DNA of 64,000 nucleotides from Epithemia pelagica (GCA_946965045.2 OX337235.1:806001-870000), one strand, 5' to 3'; shown: positions 40,376 to 50,906, counted from the first letter of the stretch. Numbers and translations: made by a program. The notes: generated by a model from the letters alone, not told the origin.

Positions 40376-42217
40376 ATGCTTTCCGATCATCAGCCAAGCG
40401 GTGCAATTTCGCAGGCAGGTATGGTTTCACCCGAAGCTGAGATCCATTCTCACCCCAAAATGATAGCATTGGTGAACGGGTTGATGGCACTTAGCAAGTA
40501 CGGATTAGATCGCTGTTTTGGCGGCTTTGGACATACAAGCAACTGGGATTCTGAGTGTGAAAATCGGATGGTCGGCAATTTCAACAATATGTCAGGGTAC
40601 TTGAAATACTTGCCCCAAAAGGTAGAAACAATCGTCGACGAGTTGGCCACTTTAATGACAAGCGGCCGACTCAACGCTCGTAGCCGTGCATTGATCCAAG
40701 CCCAAATTCAAAATGAGTCTACCTTGTTAAACGCCACAGTCAAAGCACAGCAGCTGATTGCAACAACAAGTGAGTTTCATGCAACTGGAACAATCAATCC
40801 AACGAGTCAGCAAAGAGAAGCGGCTGTTGATCCTTTGCCCTCGTATCAACCTTACAAGGCCTTGGTTGTTGTGATGCTTCATGGAGGTTATGATTCGTAC
40901 AATGTGCTTGTACCAAAAACATGCAGTGGAACCAATTCGGCTGGACAAACCGTTGTCGAACAGTATAACCATGAACGAGGGACGATCCAAGTGCCTATCG
41001 AGAAACGAGACACGGTCGTAAATAGTACGGGAACTGGACAACCATGTGAGGAATTTGCGATTCATCGTAACATTTCGGTTGTTCGCGACCTGTACAATCA
41101 AGGAGACTTGTGTTTCTTCATGAACACAGGGCTTCTGAATCAACCTGTGACGCGACAAAACTTTGAAGCTCTCACGATTTCCCAGCTCTTTGCACACAAT
41201 GCAATGCAGCTTGAGCTTCAAAAGGTTGATCCTTATGATACTATTGTACACAGTGGATTTCTTGGTCGATTGGCATACATATTGAATCATCCATCCTACG
41301 ACTTTACCGCTCAAGCACTTGGTATCAATAGCTTGTGGCGAGCCGTTACAGATAACGTCACTTTGAATCCTCCTCCCATTGTGATGAGCGAATTCGGAGC
41401 TCAAAGATTCAACTCCAAGCCACAACAGGAAGCCTATGAACCGCGGCTCGAAGTTCAGGCACTAAACAATGTCACCCACATGGCAAGCAGTATCTTTGGT
41501 GAAACCTGGTCGGATCACTTCACCGATGCCATTGAGGAAAGCGACTTTTTCGCAGACGCACTTGCAAATGTATCACTTCCTTTGAAGTGCCCGTCGCGTC
41601 GAATGGACATGGTTTTGCAATTAATGGAGACCAGATATGAACGTGGAGTAGACCGTGACATGTTCTTCCTCGGTTTCGGATCATGGGACCATCATATCGA
41701 TCTTGAACAGCGCCTGGAGATTCAGTTGACAGCGTTGAATACCTCAATTGCCTGTTATGTGAACACTTTGAAAGAAATGGAGCTGTGGAACAACGTGACA
41801 CTTGTTGTCATGTCCGATTTTGGGCGTACACTCACGCCCAACTCCAACAGGGGATCGGACCGTACGTTGTGTGTTTGACATTTCCATTGCCGACGATCAC
41901 CGATACTCATGAGTAGTTCCTATTTTTTCTGTACTTTAGATGGATGGGGAGGTCATTACTTTGCTCTCGGCGGTGCATTGAGAGCAAAGAAATTCTTTGG
42001 AGAATACCCCAGCGATATCACGGTCGAGAGTGACTTGAATGCGGGTCGCGGAAGAATGATACCCACCTTGTCTTGGGAATCCATGCTGTTTCCAATGATG
42101 GAATGGATGGGTGCTCGGAAAGAGGACATTGCTTCGTACATTTTGCCAAACGTTTGGCAAGCGGATACACCGGTGATTCGCAGCACCGACATGTTTCTGA
42201 GTGACGAAGAACTCTAG
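40376..42217 (+). CDS. DUF1501 protein with remnant of a DUF1800 domain, two exons
   Basis: Exon 1 runs 40376-41861 and exon 2 41940-42217. The 78-nt intron (GTACGT...TTTAG) joins SD to HGWGGHYFALGGAL, giving 587 residues and recreating the DUF1501 hallmark SDHGWGGH. DUF1501 belongs to the alkaline-phosphatase-like fold (LVVVMLHGGYDSYNVLVP, LVVMSDFGRT). The first 120 residues (MVGNFNNMSGYLKYLP, ETIVDELATLMTSGRL) look like the end of a DUF1800 domain, which often precedes DUF1501. The gene thus appears 5'-truncated, lacking most of DUF1800 and any signal peptide, unless upstream exons were missed. The terminal RSTDMFLSDEEL also recurs as a fragment at 45.6 kb. Confidence 0.8.
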
Positions 42218-42230
42218 TCCGATTATACGT

Positions 42231-42640
42231 ATAGATCCTCCATGGCATCATAGAATTGAAAATTGTCCACTTGTACCTCATTCTCCCACAGAACTCTATT
42301 GCCATTGTCGTCATGTGAGGGTCTTTTCCAGTGGCCCAGAGCGCACCAACTCATTGCGAGAAAAGCCCCATCAATAAGCGGATATCACAATGGATCAATC
42401 ACGTAGTTCCAGTGGAACGAGAGAAATCTGCTGTTTATCCTCGATGGAATCCTAGAATGGACCATTTTCAACTTGTACCTCATTTGTTGTTCTCCCACAG
42501 ACAATTCCATGGCCGTTGTCGTCATGCAAGGGTCTTTCCCAGTGGCCCAGAGCGCACCAATGCATTAACAAAAGCCCCATCAAGCGGATATGTCACAATG
42601 GATCAATCACGTAGTTCCAGTGGAACGAGAGAACTCTCTT
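42231..42640. repeat. Two tandem copies of a ~205-bp segment following DUF1501
   Basis: Copy A is about 42231-42437 and copy B about 42438-42640. They share CATTTTCAA/ACTTGTACCTCAT, GTGGCCCAGAGCGCACCAA and AATCACGTAGTTCCAGTGG in order. A third copy lies at about 45640-45845, after a fragment of the same gene's 3' end. The segment is therefore the DUF1501 3' flank, duplicated in tandem here and dispersed. Confidence 0.85.
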
Positions 42641-42760
42641 GGTTCGCCTGGAATTGCTTTTGTGATGGGTGGTTAACTTCTTTTGTGTTGGTCGGTGTGG
42701 ATTGGCAGAGGAGGAGGATGGTTCAGTCAGTCAGTCCTCGTGTCCACAATCCACAGTCAC
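42640..42760 (-). pseudogene. Fragment of methyltransferase 3' end
   Basis: The stretch GGTTCGCC...AACTTCTTTTGTGTTGGTCG...GAGGAGGATGGT...CTCGTGTCCAC aligns with 45836-45955, the 3' end of the NPPW methyltransferase gene on the minus strand, with many substitutions. It follows the duplicated flank exactly as the real 3' end follows the third flank copy. Confidence 0.7.
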
Positions 42761-43392
42761 ACTACACAGGATGATGCTCCGGAAACAACCGACTGACGGA
42801 TCCATATTCTGCTCTTGTTATTGTGCCAATGATCCAGTTCCGAATATTCGACAAAAAGTCTCGAAACTGAGGAGCATTTGAAGGCTTTGTTAGAGTTTGG
42901 ATGCCTGTCGTGCACGTGGTCTCGACGGAACGGATTGGGGGGCACACGGACACACAGGATGGAGTCGTCAAAGTCCACAGGGAAAAAGCCTTCATACTAA
43001 TAGGTCAGGAACGGTTGCATTCCCTACGTGCTCTCCTCCACATCCTCCTCCTCCTTCTCTCGCTCGACCGCTTCCAAAATTCATCTTCGTACGGGCGTCC
43101 ATTTCCTCTTTTCGTTGTTTCGCTCTTAGCACACTCCAGAAACTCTGATCTCTTTCCTGGTTTCCACTGATATGGTTTGACGATTGACGACGAGAGTTGC
43201 TCTTCTGTGGGGAACCTTTACGCCCTAGCCAGCGCTTTAATACGATAAGCAGCACTTACGTCGCGTAACGTTATGCTGCCACACTCCATGCACGACCTAA
43301 CAGCGACAACATTGATCCGCGAGGGCGTAAGGGCTTACTCGTCAAAACTTTTGACAAGTGAACACACGCTGTGAACAGAGATTTTCTGTGAA
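42761..43392. other. Intergenic stretch
   Basis: No supported gene. Short open frames on both strands overlap and show no family features. Confidence 0.5.
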
Positions 43393-44133
43393 ATGGACGG
43401 CCTTTCAGACATGGAATATGGAATTTTGGAAGCGTTCAAGCGAGCGGAGGATGATGTGGATGAGCACGTACGAAACTACACCAAGTCTCTTACGGTCGAG
43501 GGTATGGGTGGCGGCTGGTTCGATATGAATCTTGCCTCATTGCACGAACCTGTGGATCTGGCCCACTGTCGTACCTTTTATGCGTCCCCCCGATCCCTTG
43601 GCGAAATTGAACGCCCGGTCGACACACCGCGTAATCACCCCCTGCGTGCGATTGGGCGAATATGGAACGATGCCCCTCCCTAGTCCACCATTCGAGTTTT
43701 TGCTCCAGTGTGGACGGATTTGCCCGTCATGGATCTGCTGGTGCATCACGGTGCCACCAAAACGGTACAGGTCATTTCGCAGGAGAGCCGCAAGACTCGG
43801 GAACGATGGAATGCGTTTTTTGCCCTGTACGGGAGAATAGGAAAACGGGCCTTCCTCGAGAATGTGGAACTTCGCTTGACAAACGGCGACGGAACTTTGT
43901 GTCTGCAGGACAACTCCATTCTTACCAAGCGGTACACATCCTTTGGAAGCTACACGTTGAGCGCTGTGGCACGCGTTTGTCACTGGGAGTCGCTCATGAT
44001 TGTGGACACCAAGCCGCAGCACGTGGAACGGCTTGAGGAACTGTGGACTGCGCTTTCCGGTCGATCAATCGAACGTGTTTATCCAGAAATGGACGATCCC
44101 ATAAAGGGTCCCAAGCGTCAGCGTCGAACATGA
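43393..44133 (+). CDS. PLD-like protein with one in-frame TAG
   Basis: An ATG at 43393 opens a frame that continues to 44133 except for TAG at 43681-43683 (WNDAPP*STIRVFAPVWTDLP). The text after the stop, VFAPVWTDLPVMDLL, TKTVQVIS, FLENVELRL, YTSFGSYTLSAVAR and WESLMIVD, follows the order of one half of the phospholipase D/nuclease fold. There GS.NLS..A normally closes an HKD motif. The His and Lys are not evident, so catalysis is doubtful. The end PKRQRRT is NLS-like. The stop could be a mutation, or be spliced out by a weak 66-nt in-frame intron with donor GTCGAC (43618-43683). Product assignment is tentative. Confidence 0.5.
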
Positions 44134-44621
44134 TGATTCTGCGTCTGTGATGGAGAAGCAAGAAGGAGGCAGCGACAGGTTTATTGTACCCCTTCACCCT
44201 TGCGCGGTGTAACTCGTGTGTTGATTATTTCGCGTAGAACTAGATACAGTCTCCGAGTCACACCATTGTCCCGGGCTGTTGGTGAGTGGCCCATGATTTT
44301 GTCGCGTGCAAGGTGGTGAAACGGTACGAGGGGCCTGTGACTTAAGGACTGATTGGGACATGAAACTCCATGACATTGGCACACGCTTCGTTGGTCCGAA
44401 ACTATATACTCCTTCCAAATGACGGTCTCTTCCAGTGGAGAAGTGGTCTTGGTTGTTCACAAAAACTTACCCAGGTTGTGATAAGCGTATAAGCATCCAC
44501 CTGTTTTGACTTTTCCTTCACGAAATAGCGACAACCTAAAGTTTTTGATGAGTGATTTGTGTAGTATCTATTAGTTGGTCATTATTAAATTTTATAAGGC
44601 TAACAACGAACGATAGCAAGC

Positions 44622-45383
44622 TTACTGCGCAACTTCTACAGATTTGGCCATTTCGCGTTCGACAGACTTGGCATCCGTCTTCCAGTTGTCAAACAAATGA
44701 TTGGCCATGCCATCGGGAAAGACATCCTCTTCACCCTTCTTCAAGGCTGTAATCACAGCCTCGGCCACTGCACTTGGTGGCGTCTTGTCAAAGGGAAGCT
44801 CTTCCGCCATGGCTGTATCAATCGGACCCGGATACACACCCACCACCAAACTGTTGGGCAAGTCACGACGCTGGGCCTGTGTCAAGGAGTGAGCAGCGGC
44901 TTTGGATCCCGAGTAGGTGCCGGCGACTGGAAAGTTGACCAAAGATGCAATCGAGTTGATGTTCACGACAGCACTTTCAGTCGAAGCCTTTAGCAGGGGA
45001 GCAAAGCTACTCACAATGGCCAACGGCGCAAGGTAGTTGACTTTCATTTCGTGCTGAACTTTGGCAATTTCATTCTCCAATGAGCTGCCACTTCCACCCG
45101 ACAAATAGCCAGCATTGTTAATGACCAAGGTCACATCGGGATATTGTTCCGGAAGTTTCTTGATTGCGTTCAAATCAGTGACATCCAATGCAACTGGGAC
45201 AACCTTCCCACTCTGTTCCGCAGCCAGGTCTTCAAGCTCTTTAGTATCTCGTGCTGTGGCATAGACCTTCTTGACACCCTCTTTTAGTAGAGCATCGACA
45301 ATGGCGCGTCCAATTCCATTCTTCTTGTTTGTGCCTGTCACAAAGGCGACTTGATTTTCAAGGGTTACTGATGAACTCGACAA
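44622..45383 (-). pseudogene. Short-chain dehydrogenase/reductase, copy 2, start codon lost
   Basis: This is exactly the 762 nt of copies 3 and 4, with intact VTGTNKKNGIGRAI, NNAGY, NINSIASL and YSGSK motifs, but the ATG position reads TTG (LSSSSVTLEN versus MSPSSVTLEN). The frame stays open upstream to about 45437 without any in-frame ATG, through DNA derived from the sulfotransferase gene's 3' flank. Unless a spliced leader exon supplies a start, the first in-frame Met lies deep in the protein. The catalytic residues are retained, so the loss is recent. The gene ends VEREMAKSVEVAQ like the others. Confidence 0.8.
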
Positions 45384-45429
45384 GTCGCAGGTCGGAGACG
45401 AATCCAAAACACATATCGAAATCACACAC

Positions 45430-45590
45430 CATTCTGGTTACATCTGGTATCCAAATACTTGAAAATCTTCCCGGTACACCTGCTGTATTAATTTTCGAGT
45501 CCTATCAGTCAACAGAGAGGCCGAACGACGATTCTGGGCGGTTTCTATGGCAAAAGAAGACGAATGATTTCGTTGGTTTTGTTTGTTGAT
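45430..45590 (-). pseudogene. Fragment of sulfotransferase 3' end
   Basis: Read on the minus strand it matches 54197-54370. Shared blocks include ACAAAACCAACGAAAT, CGGCCTCTCTGTTGAC, ACTCGAAAATT, CAGCAGGTGTACC and TTTTCAAGTATTTGGATACC, then TGTAAC and GTGTGTGA past the stop. It carries stops and is only the last 55 codons plus flank. It runs straight into SDR copy 2 on one side and the DUF1501 tail fragment on the other. Confidence 0.85.
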
Positions 45591-45632
45591 TCGCAGCACG
45601 GAACTGTTTCTAAGCGACGAAGAACTCTAGTC
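45591..45632 (+). pseudogene. Fragment of DUF1501 3' end
   Basis: CGCAGCACGGAACTGTTTCT then AAGCGACGAAGAACTCTAG corresponds to the last codons RSTDMFLSDEEL* of the gene at 42179-42217, with a few changes. It is followed by a third copy of the 205-bp flank. Confidence 0.85.
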
Positions 45633-45796
45633 CATTTTCCTCAATGGAATCATAGAATCGACCATTTTCAGCTTGTACCTCATCTGTTCTCCCAAAGAAT
45701 TCTATTGCCGTTGTCGTCATACGAGGGTTTCGTGCATCTTTCACAGTGGCTCAGAGCGCACCAACTCATTGACAAAAGATCCATCAAGCGGATATG

Positions 45797-48148
45797 TCAC
45801 AATGGATCACGCAGTTCCAGTTGAAAGAGAGAAATCTGCTGTTTCGCCTTGAGTTGGTCCAAAAGAGAGTTTGGTGACTTCTTTTTTTGTGTTGGTCGTT
45901 TTGGATTGGATTTCGCGGCCGAGGAGGATGGTACAGTTCTCGTGTCCACCACCGTCAGATTGGCGGTCGAAATTTCGTGCAACAGTTGTCGACGTGTCCG
46001 CACTTCTACCAATTCCGCCAAGTCCCCCATTATCAACCACGCTTGTGGATTGTCCAGTACAACAGTTGTGGTAGTAGACGAAGAAGATGTTGTTGTTGTT
46101 GTTGTTGTTGTTGTTTGCGTTTGGTTGCTTGTCTTGATATTCGTGGGATGCGGTGGTGCTTTGGGTCGCAAATAGGTTGGAACGCCTCGTAAAAATCCCG
46201 ACAACAAGCCATGAGCATCCAAACTGGCCGAATCCAGGAACGAAGAACCATGGGTAGTGTCGTCGGCAGTAGGAGCAGCAGCATCGGGTGGCATCCACGG
46301 AGGATTGCAGACAATCAAATCGGCCACCGCCAAGAACGAACTTGTGGCCAATTGTGGTTCTTGTGGTTGTTGTCTGGCCAAGGATATGGCCTTGGCCGAT
46401 GGAAAAATGTTGGATGTACACTCCAAAATGACTTGTGATGGTGGTGGTGGTGATGGGGCTACCGTCTGTGGACGACTGTCGTCTGCAGCTGTTGCAGTGT
46501 CTGTTGCACTCATGGACATGTCCTGGTCGTCTTTCAAGTCCTTGTTCTTGTGTTTGTGGTCCTCGTTGTTCTTCTTCTTATTGTTCTCGTTCTTGTGGTT
46601 CTTGTGGTCCGTTTCGGTATGTTCGAGAGGAGGCAGTACCACGACGGTATATCCCATGCCTTGCAAGGTTTCGGCCGCCGTGGCAATGGCCGCTGGATTG
46701 TGATCGGTGCCGAGGACGGTCGTGAATTGTTGCGTTTGCAACAACCAGGCCGTCAAGACCCCACTGCCCACTCCGATATCCATGGCAATGCGACTCGAAG
46801 ACGACGACGAAGAAGAAGAAGATGACGGCAATTGGAGTTGGTCGGGCAAGACGTGGAGATAGTCTTGCCGAATGGGACCAAAGACGGAAAAGTGGGGATG
46901 AATCCAGGTATTCGTACCCAACAGGGGAACATGGATGCCCTTGCGATAGAGTTGGTACGCACTGATGCGACTTTGCACATCTCGCAGAGACATGAGGTAG
47001 GGTTGCGAGGCAACAACCGTAACGGGCGTCTTGGCATTGGTCGGGTCCGGCTGTCGTTGTGGTTGTTGTGGTTGTTGTGGTTGTGTGGTCGTGTTTTGGT
47101 TCTTGTCGTCGTTACTACTACTAGCATTCCAATCATCATAATTGCTCGGAGGAATGTGATACAAGGGTTTGGAGAGAATTTTGGCCACATGAGGATGAGG
47201 CCGTTGCAAGCCTTGCAGTTGATGATGCTTGGAAAGTTGCACTAGTAAGGAATGACCTACTTGGGCCGCAAACTGTTGAACGTGTCGATGGTGGTACCAC
47301 GCCCGACTCTTGTCTTCGTCGTCGTTCTTGGATGGGTCATGACTCAATGATTTCGCTTGGAGATAGTCGTGCGCACAGCGAACCAGCGCAGCCAAAAAGT
47401 GTCGTGCCTGTTGATAATCTCCTTGATAAATCAAATAATACTTGCCCTGGAGGAGTTGGTACGGAACTGTCGTCGTTGTCGTTGTGGAGTTGATTCCATC
47501 GTGTTGGACCAAGCGTCGAAAGGCCTGCCAGGGTGGCGTCGAATCGGACACGAGCATGCCTTGACACACGGTATGGTTGGATGGATCCGTCGTCGTTTGG
47601 TGCCAACTATCCTGGCGGTTGCTGCTCGTACTAGTGCTTTGATAGAGGGGACGTTGGTGCACTACTTTTCCCGTGGTCCATTGAACGAACCGTGTCGATA
47701 CTGCCGTAGCGTGACGACACGTGTTGCCACAAGAGACGGACGAGAAGACCAATGGTGGTTGTGGTTGGTCGGAACCACTCGAGACTCTTTGTGGAATCTC
47801 TTCTTGTTTGTCGTCGGTTTCTGGTTGTGGTTGTTCCTTATTGTGGACACAGCAACTGCGTGAGTTTGGTAAAGTCGCGGGAGAATGCAACCACGCATCC
47901 GTCGATATCGATCGCCCTTGCTGTCCGCATCCCTTGCATACATCTTGTTCCTGTAGTGGAGATGGCGCAGGAATGCCGGCCCAGAGTCGTGTGCTTGTAG
48001 TCGTATTACTCCTGGCTCTGCCAAAGGTTCTTGGAGGGAGGAGGTGTCGTTGTTGCATCCAACAAGTTCGACTCAATGAGCGACGCCCTAAACCATCTCC
48101 CATTCTTCTGGACGTCCCAGGAGAACGAAACGAGGAACGAGGGTACAT
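45797..48148 (-). CDS. HemK-like/small-domain methyltransferase with NPPW motif
   Basis: 783 residues from ATG 48148. The C-terminal half carries an AdoMet-dependent methyltransferase fold: motif I AMDIGVGSGVLTAWLL, the acidic loop GTDHNPAAI, and the catalytic NPPW (LIVCNPPWMPP), as in HemK/PrmC and N6AMT1-type enzymes that methylate Gln or amino groups. Low-complexity inserts (His/Lys/Asn-rich, poly-Thr, a run of Ser) break the fold between motifs, as is common in this genome. The N-terminal 400 residues are Gln/Ser-rich with LLQGKYYLIYQGDYQQARHF resembling a TPR-like helix pair; function there is unknown. A presequence-like Arg/Ser-rich start suggests organelle import (inference). It is divergent from the GlcG-like gene. 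Confidence 0.75.
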   Translation of the reverse strand: MYPRSSFRSPGTSRRMGDGLGRRSLSRTCWMQQRHLLPPRTFGRARSNTTTSTRLWAGIPAPSPLQEQDVCKGCGQQGRSISTDAWLHSPATLPNSRSCCVHNKEQPQPETDDKQEEIPQRVSSGSDQPQPPLVFSSVSCGNTCRHATAVSTRFVQWTTGKVVHQRPLYQSTSTSSNRQDSWHQTTTDPSNHTVCQGMLVSDSTPPWQAFRRLVQHDGINSTTTTTTVPYQLLQGKYYLIYQGDYQQARHFLAALVRCAHDYLQAKSLSHDPSKNDDEDKSRAWYHHRHVQQFAAQVGHSLLVQLSKHHQLQGLQRPHPHVAKILSKPLYHIPPSNYDDWNASSSNDDKNQNTTTQPQQPQQPQRQPDPTNAKTPVTVVASQPYLMSLRDVQSRISAYQLYRKGIHVPLLGTNTWIHPHFSVFGPIRQDYLHVLPDQLQLPSSSSSSSSSSSRIAMDIGVGSGVLTAWLLQTQQFTTVLGTDHNPAAIATAAETLQGMGYTVVVLPPLEHTETDHKNHKNENNKKKNNEDHKHKNKDLKDDQDMSMSATDTATAADDSRPQTVAPSPPPPSQVILECTSNIFPSAKAISLARQQPQEPQLATSSFLAVADLIVCNPPWMPPDAAAPTADDTTHGSSFLDSASLDAHGLLSGFLRGVPTYLRPKAPPHPTNIKTSNQTQTTTTTTTTTSSSSTTTTVVLDNPQAWLIMGDLAELVEVRTRRQLLHEISTANLTVVDTRTVPSSSAAKSNPKRPTQKKKSPNSLLDQLKAKQQISLFQLELRDPL

Positions 48149-48354
48149 TCTATTCAAGGTAATTCACCACCATGGTCAACGCAGACCCAACAAAGACCAA
48201 AAGAAAAGCCCGAGGAAGAAAAAATCCAACATATTATCCGCGACCATAAAAGATCGCTCTTGGATCGCTTCAATGGTTCGGAAGCACCGCAAACGTCACT
48301 TTGTCGGCAACACAATGGTTGTCACCACTGTTGTTTTTGGTCCATGGTGGTATA

Positions 48355-48376
48355 AGAGAGAGAGAGAGAGAGAGAG
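48355..48376. repeat. (AG)n microsatellite in a divergent promoter
   Basis: Eleven AG dinucleotides about 30 bp before the ATG of the GlcG-like gene, in the 260-bp space shared with the divergent methyltransferase gene. It may lie in the 5' UTR. Confidence 0.85.
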
Positions 48377-48407
48377 ATCTATCCAACTCAAAGCGACAAC
48401 CACCACC

Positions 48408-49043
48408 ATGATTCGTTCGATATTGCAACCACCACGATGGTCCTTGAATTTGGCCACGGCCGATGCGATTTGCAATGCCGCCTTGGACGCGGCACAGCAT
48501 TTGCAAACGCCACGTCCCGTGTGTATCACGGTCGTCGATGCTCGTGGTGATGTGGTGGTGCAAAAACGCATGGATGCCTGTCCACCCGGAGCCTATGTGG
48601 AATTTAGCATGGCCAAGGCTCGTACCTGTATTCATTTGCAAACGAGTAGTCGTGCGGTGCGTCTCAAGTATACAAGTGGTGCCACGCCCACGGCTCCGGC
48701 TACACCGGCCCAATTTACGCAAGCGGCCACCATGGCCACGGTCTTGCCAGGACAAATATTACCAGTCGCCGGAGGAGTCCTGTTGCAAGCGACAACGGTA
48801 CCATCCATGTTCGAGGAGAATAAGGACGACCAACCACAACAACAGCCCGTCATTCTGGGAGCTGTCGGTGTCAGTGGCGCAGCCGCGGACGAGGATGAAT
48901 ACATGGCCTGGTACGGAATTCACCATACATTGCAGTCGTTCATAGGATCCAGCCAGGACAACCCGCTCGTCACGACGGTACCCTCACACCATTCCTGTAC
49001 CACACTGAAACCTCAATTTAATGCCACCACCGAAACGAATTGA
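48408..49043 (+). CDS. GlcG/HbpS-like (haem-degrading domain family) protein
   Basis: 211 residues from ATG 48408. The same frame is open far upstream, but that part overlaps the divergent methyltransferase gene and is not protein-like. The order SLNLATADAICNAALDAA, ITVVDARGDVVVQKRMD, FSMAKARTC, PVAGGVLLQ and GAVGVSGAAADEDEYMAW follows the PF03928 (GlcG/HbpS) fold, whose bacterial members bind haem or cobalamin or accompany diol and glycolate enzymes. The size is slightly above the usual 130-150 residues because of an insertion (EENKDDQPQQQ) and a tail. The role in this organism is unknown. Confidence 0.8.
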   Translation: MIRSILQPPRWSLNLATADAICNAALDAAQHLQTPRPVCITVVDARGDVVVQKRMDACPPGAYVEFSMAKARTCIHLQTSSRAVRLKYTSGATPTAPATPAQFTQAATMATVLPGQILPVAGGVLLQATTVPSMFEENKDDQPQQQPVILGAVGVSGAAADEDEYMAWYGIHHTLQSFIGSSQDNPLVTTVPSHHSCTTLKPQFNATTETN

Positions 49044-49796
49044 GTCGGAAATAACAGACTGTTTCACGACAAGTGTCCGCAGTTTGGCACCCAGCCAACC
49101 GATCGAGTGGTGCGATCTTGGTTGGTTCGCTTGTACACCGGAGATGCTTGTAGTTCAGAGCCAGGAGCAATTTTCATAGATTTCGTTGCTTCCTTTTGGT
49201 ATATATAGTACTAGAGAGCAATCGTTGTTGATATATCCTTTTCAACGACTTTGGTAGCTCTTTTACAACCTTGTGGAGTCTGTCATTGATCCATTGCTGT
49301 GACTGTTGCTTGAAAGAATGACCGGAGTGACGAGGAATACATTCGTGTCACAACGTTTTGTCCATCGGTTTCCCAATGGTTGACATTGCTTCTTGTCCTT
49401 CTGTGGTAGGCATGAGGCTACCTCAAAGGTTGGAGTCCACTCGGTCCGTCTATTTGGTCTTCGACCATTACGAGAACAACAAAACAGTCGATGAAAAGGG
49501 TAATACACGACAGAGGAGCTACTCTCGAGAGGCGCTGTGAGTGAAATTTTCGGAGCAACCACACGATTTTCTTGAAGGATAGAGTGTGCTTCCATGATTG
49601 TGTCCTCCTACTAGTGGAGGTGACTTGTGTGCCTGCGTCTGCAAGGAATGAATATTTTTATTTTATTCCAACCAGTCAAGATTCTCATGTTTCTCTTTTC
49701 AATGTTAAAAGTCTCTGCATTAAGATCTCAATCCAAACAACAACCACGCTTCTTCTCTTGTCATGGCCATCGTTCATTCTTTGTTCCTTTCTTCAT
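49044..49796. other. Intergenic stretch
   Basis: About 750 bp between the GlcG-like gene and the convergent NDUFS8 gene. No gene seen; a TATATATAG motif lies near 49200. Confidence 0.55.
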
Positions 49797-50666
49797 TTAA
49801 CGATACAAGTGTTCGTTCATAATGTTCTTGGCCAATTGTTTTTCCCACTTGTCTCCATTGGACAGCAACTTTTCCTTATCGTACAACAACTCTTCATGTG
49901 TTTCCGTGGCAAACTCGAAATTGGGTCCTTCCACAATGGCATCGACGGGACAGGCTTCCTGACAAAATCCACAATAAATGCATTTGGTCATGTCAATATC
50001 GTACCGGGTGGTTCGACGAGCGCCATCTTCACGTTCGGCGACATCAATGGTAATGGCTTGAGCGGGACAGGCGGCTTCGCACAATTTACAGGCAATGCAT
50101 CGTTCTTCGCCCGACGGATATCGGCGAAGGGCATGCTCGCCTCGAAAACGGGGCGACAAGGGACCCTTTTCAAAGGGATAATTAATGGTCGCGGCTGGTT
50201 TGACCATTTTTTCCAACGACAAGGCAATGGCTCGACACATTTCCGTCAAGAAAAAAACCTTGGCGGAATTGTCAATAATTTCGGACCATGGTGTCTACAA
50301 CAGAAAAAGACAAAGAATAGAAAACAAAATGAATATCATGAATGAGAAAGGTCCATCATGGGAAATTCACACCAAAAGAGCCATCCAGAGAGGTTTCCGT
50401 AGTGGCTGTATCGTCATACACTATCGTACCGGTAGAATGTTATCTTTTCGTTCCAATCGTTCGACATCGTTGTAATCCTTGTACGACATGTATCCACGCG
50501 AGGTCGTGGTGGTGGTGGTCCAGGAGGATGGCGAAGACGCAGCCGCAGCGGCCGCAGTCCGCCAACTCAAGGTTGTTGTTGTTGTTGTCAGGGATGTGCT
50601 ACAACGAGTCGCAACTCGACGACACACCGTCGAGAGGAGCGACGACGACGACGCTACAAAACTCAT
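49797..50666 (-). CDS. NDUFS8: NADH dehydrogenase (complex I) 23 kDa Fe-S subunit NDUFS8/TYKY, two exons
   Basis: Exon 1 is 50430-50666 and exon 2 49797-50294. The 135-nt intron (donor GTACGA, acceptor TTGTAG) joins NILP to [19 protein letters not shown] in phase 0, total 244 residues. The N-terminal 60 residues are Ser/Thr/Ala/Arg-rich, a mitochondrial presequence. The body is unmistakable: [20 protein letters not shown] and [20 protein letters not shown] are near-invariant. Two CxxCxxCxxxCP sets ([12 protein letters not shown] and [12 protein letters not shown]) bind the N6a and N6b 4Fe-4S clusters on the path to quinone in the inner membrane. Divergent from the hydroxylase gene 440 bp away. 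Confidence 0.95.
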
Positions 50667-50906
50667 GGTCGGTTCCTCTGTATCTTGTATTCAGAGAGGA
50701 CACACTCTGACACACGCACACACACAATCGAAGAGATGGTTCGGTCTGTGTTGCTGTCAATTGTTAATCGGCTCATCAAAACGCCGAACACACACAATCA
50801 CTATGGCAGAAGGATCGTTCCTAGATGACGTGGATCATGTCACAACGGTACTCTTCCAGTACCGCATCGGTGCTCACACCATGTTTTTCATAAAAGAAGA
50901 GACATG

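Noticed and set aside
47721-48407. Upstream extension of the GlcG-like ORF
   Set aside because: It overlaps the divergent methyltransferase gene on the other strand, and its translation is low-complexity; the family match begins after ATG 48408.
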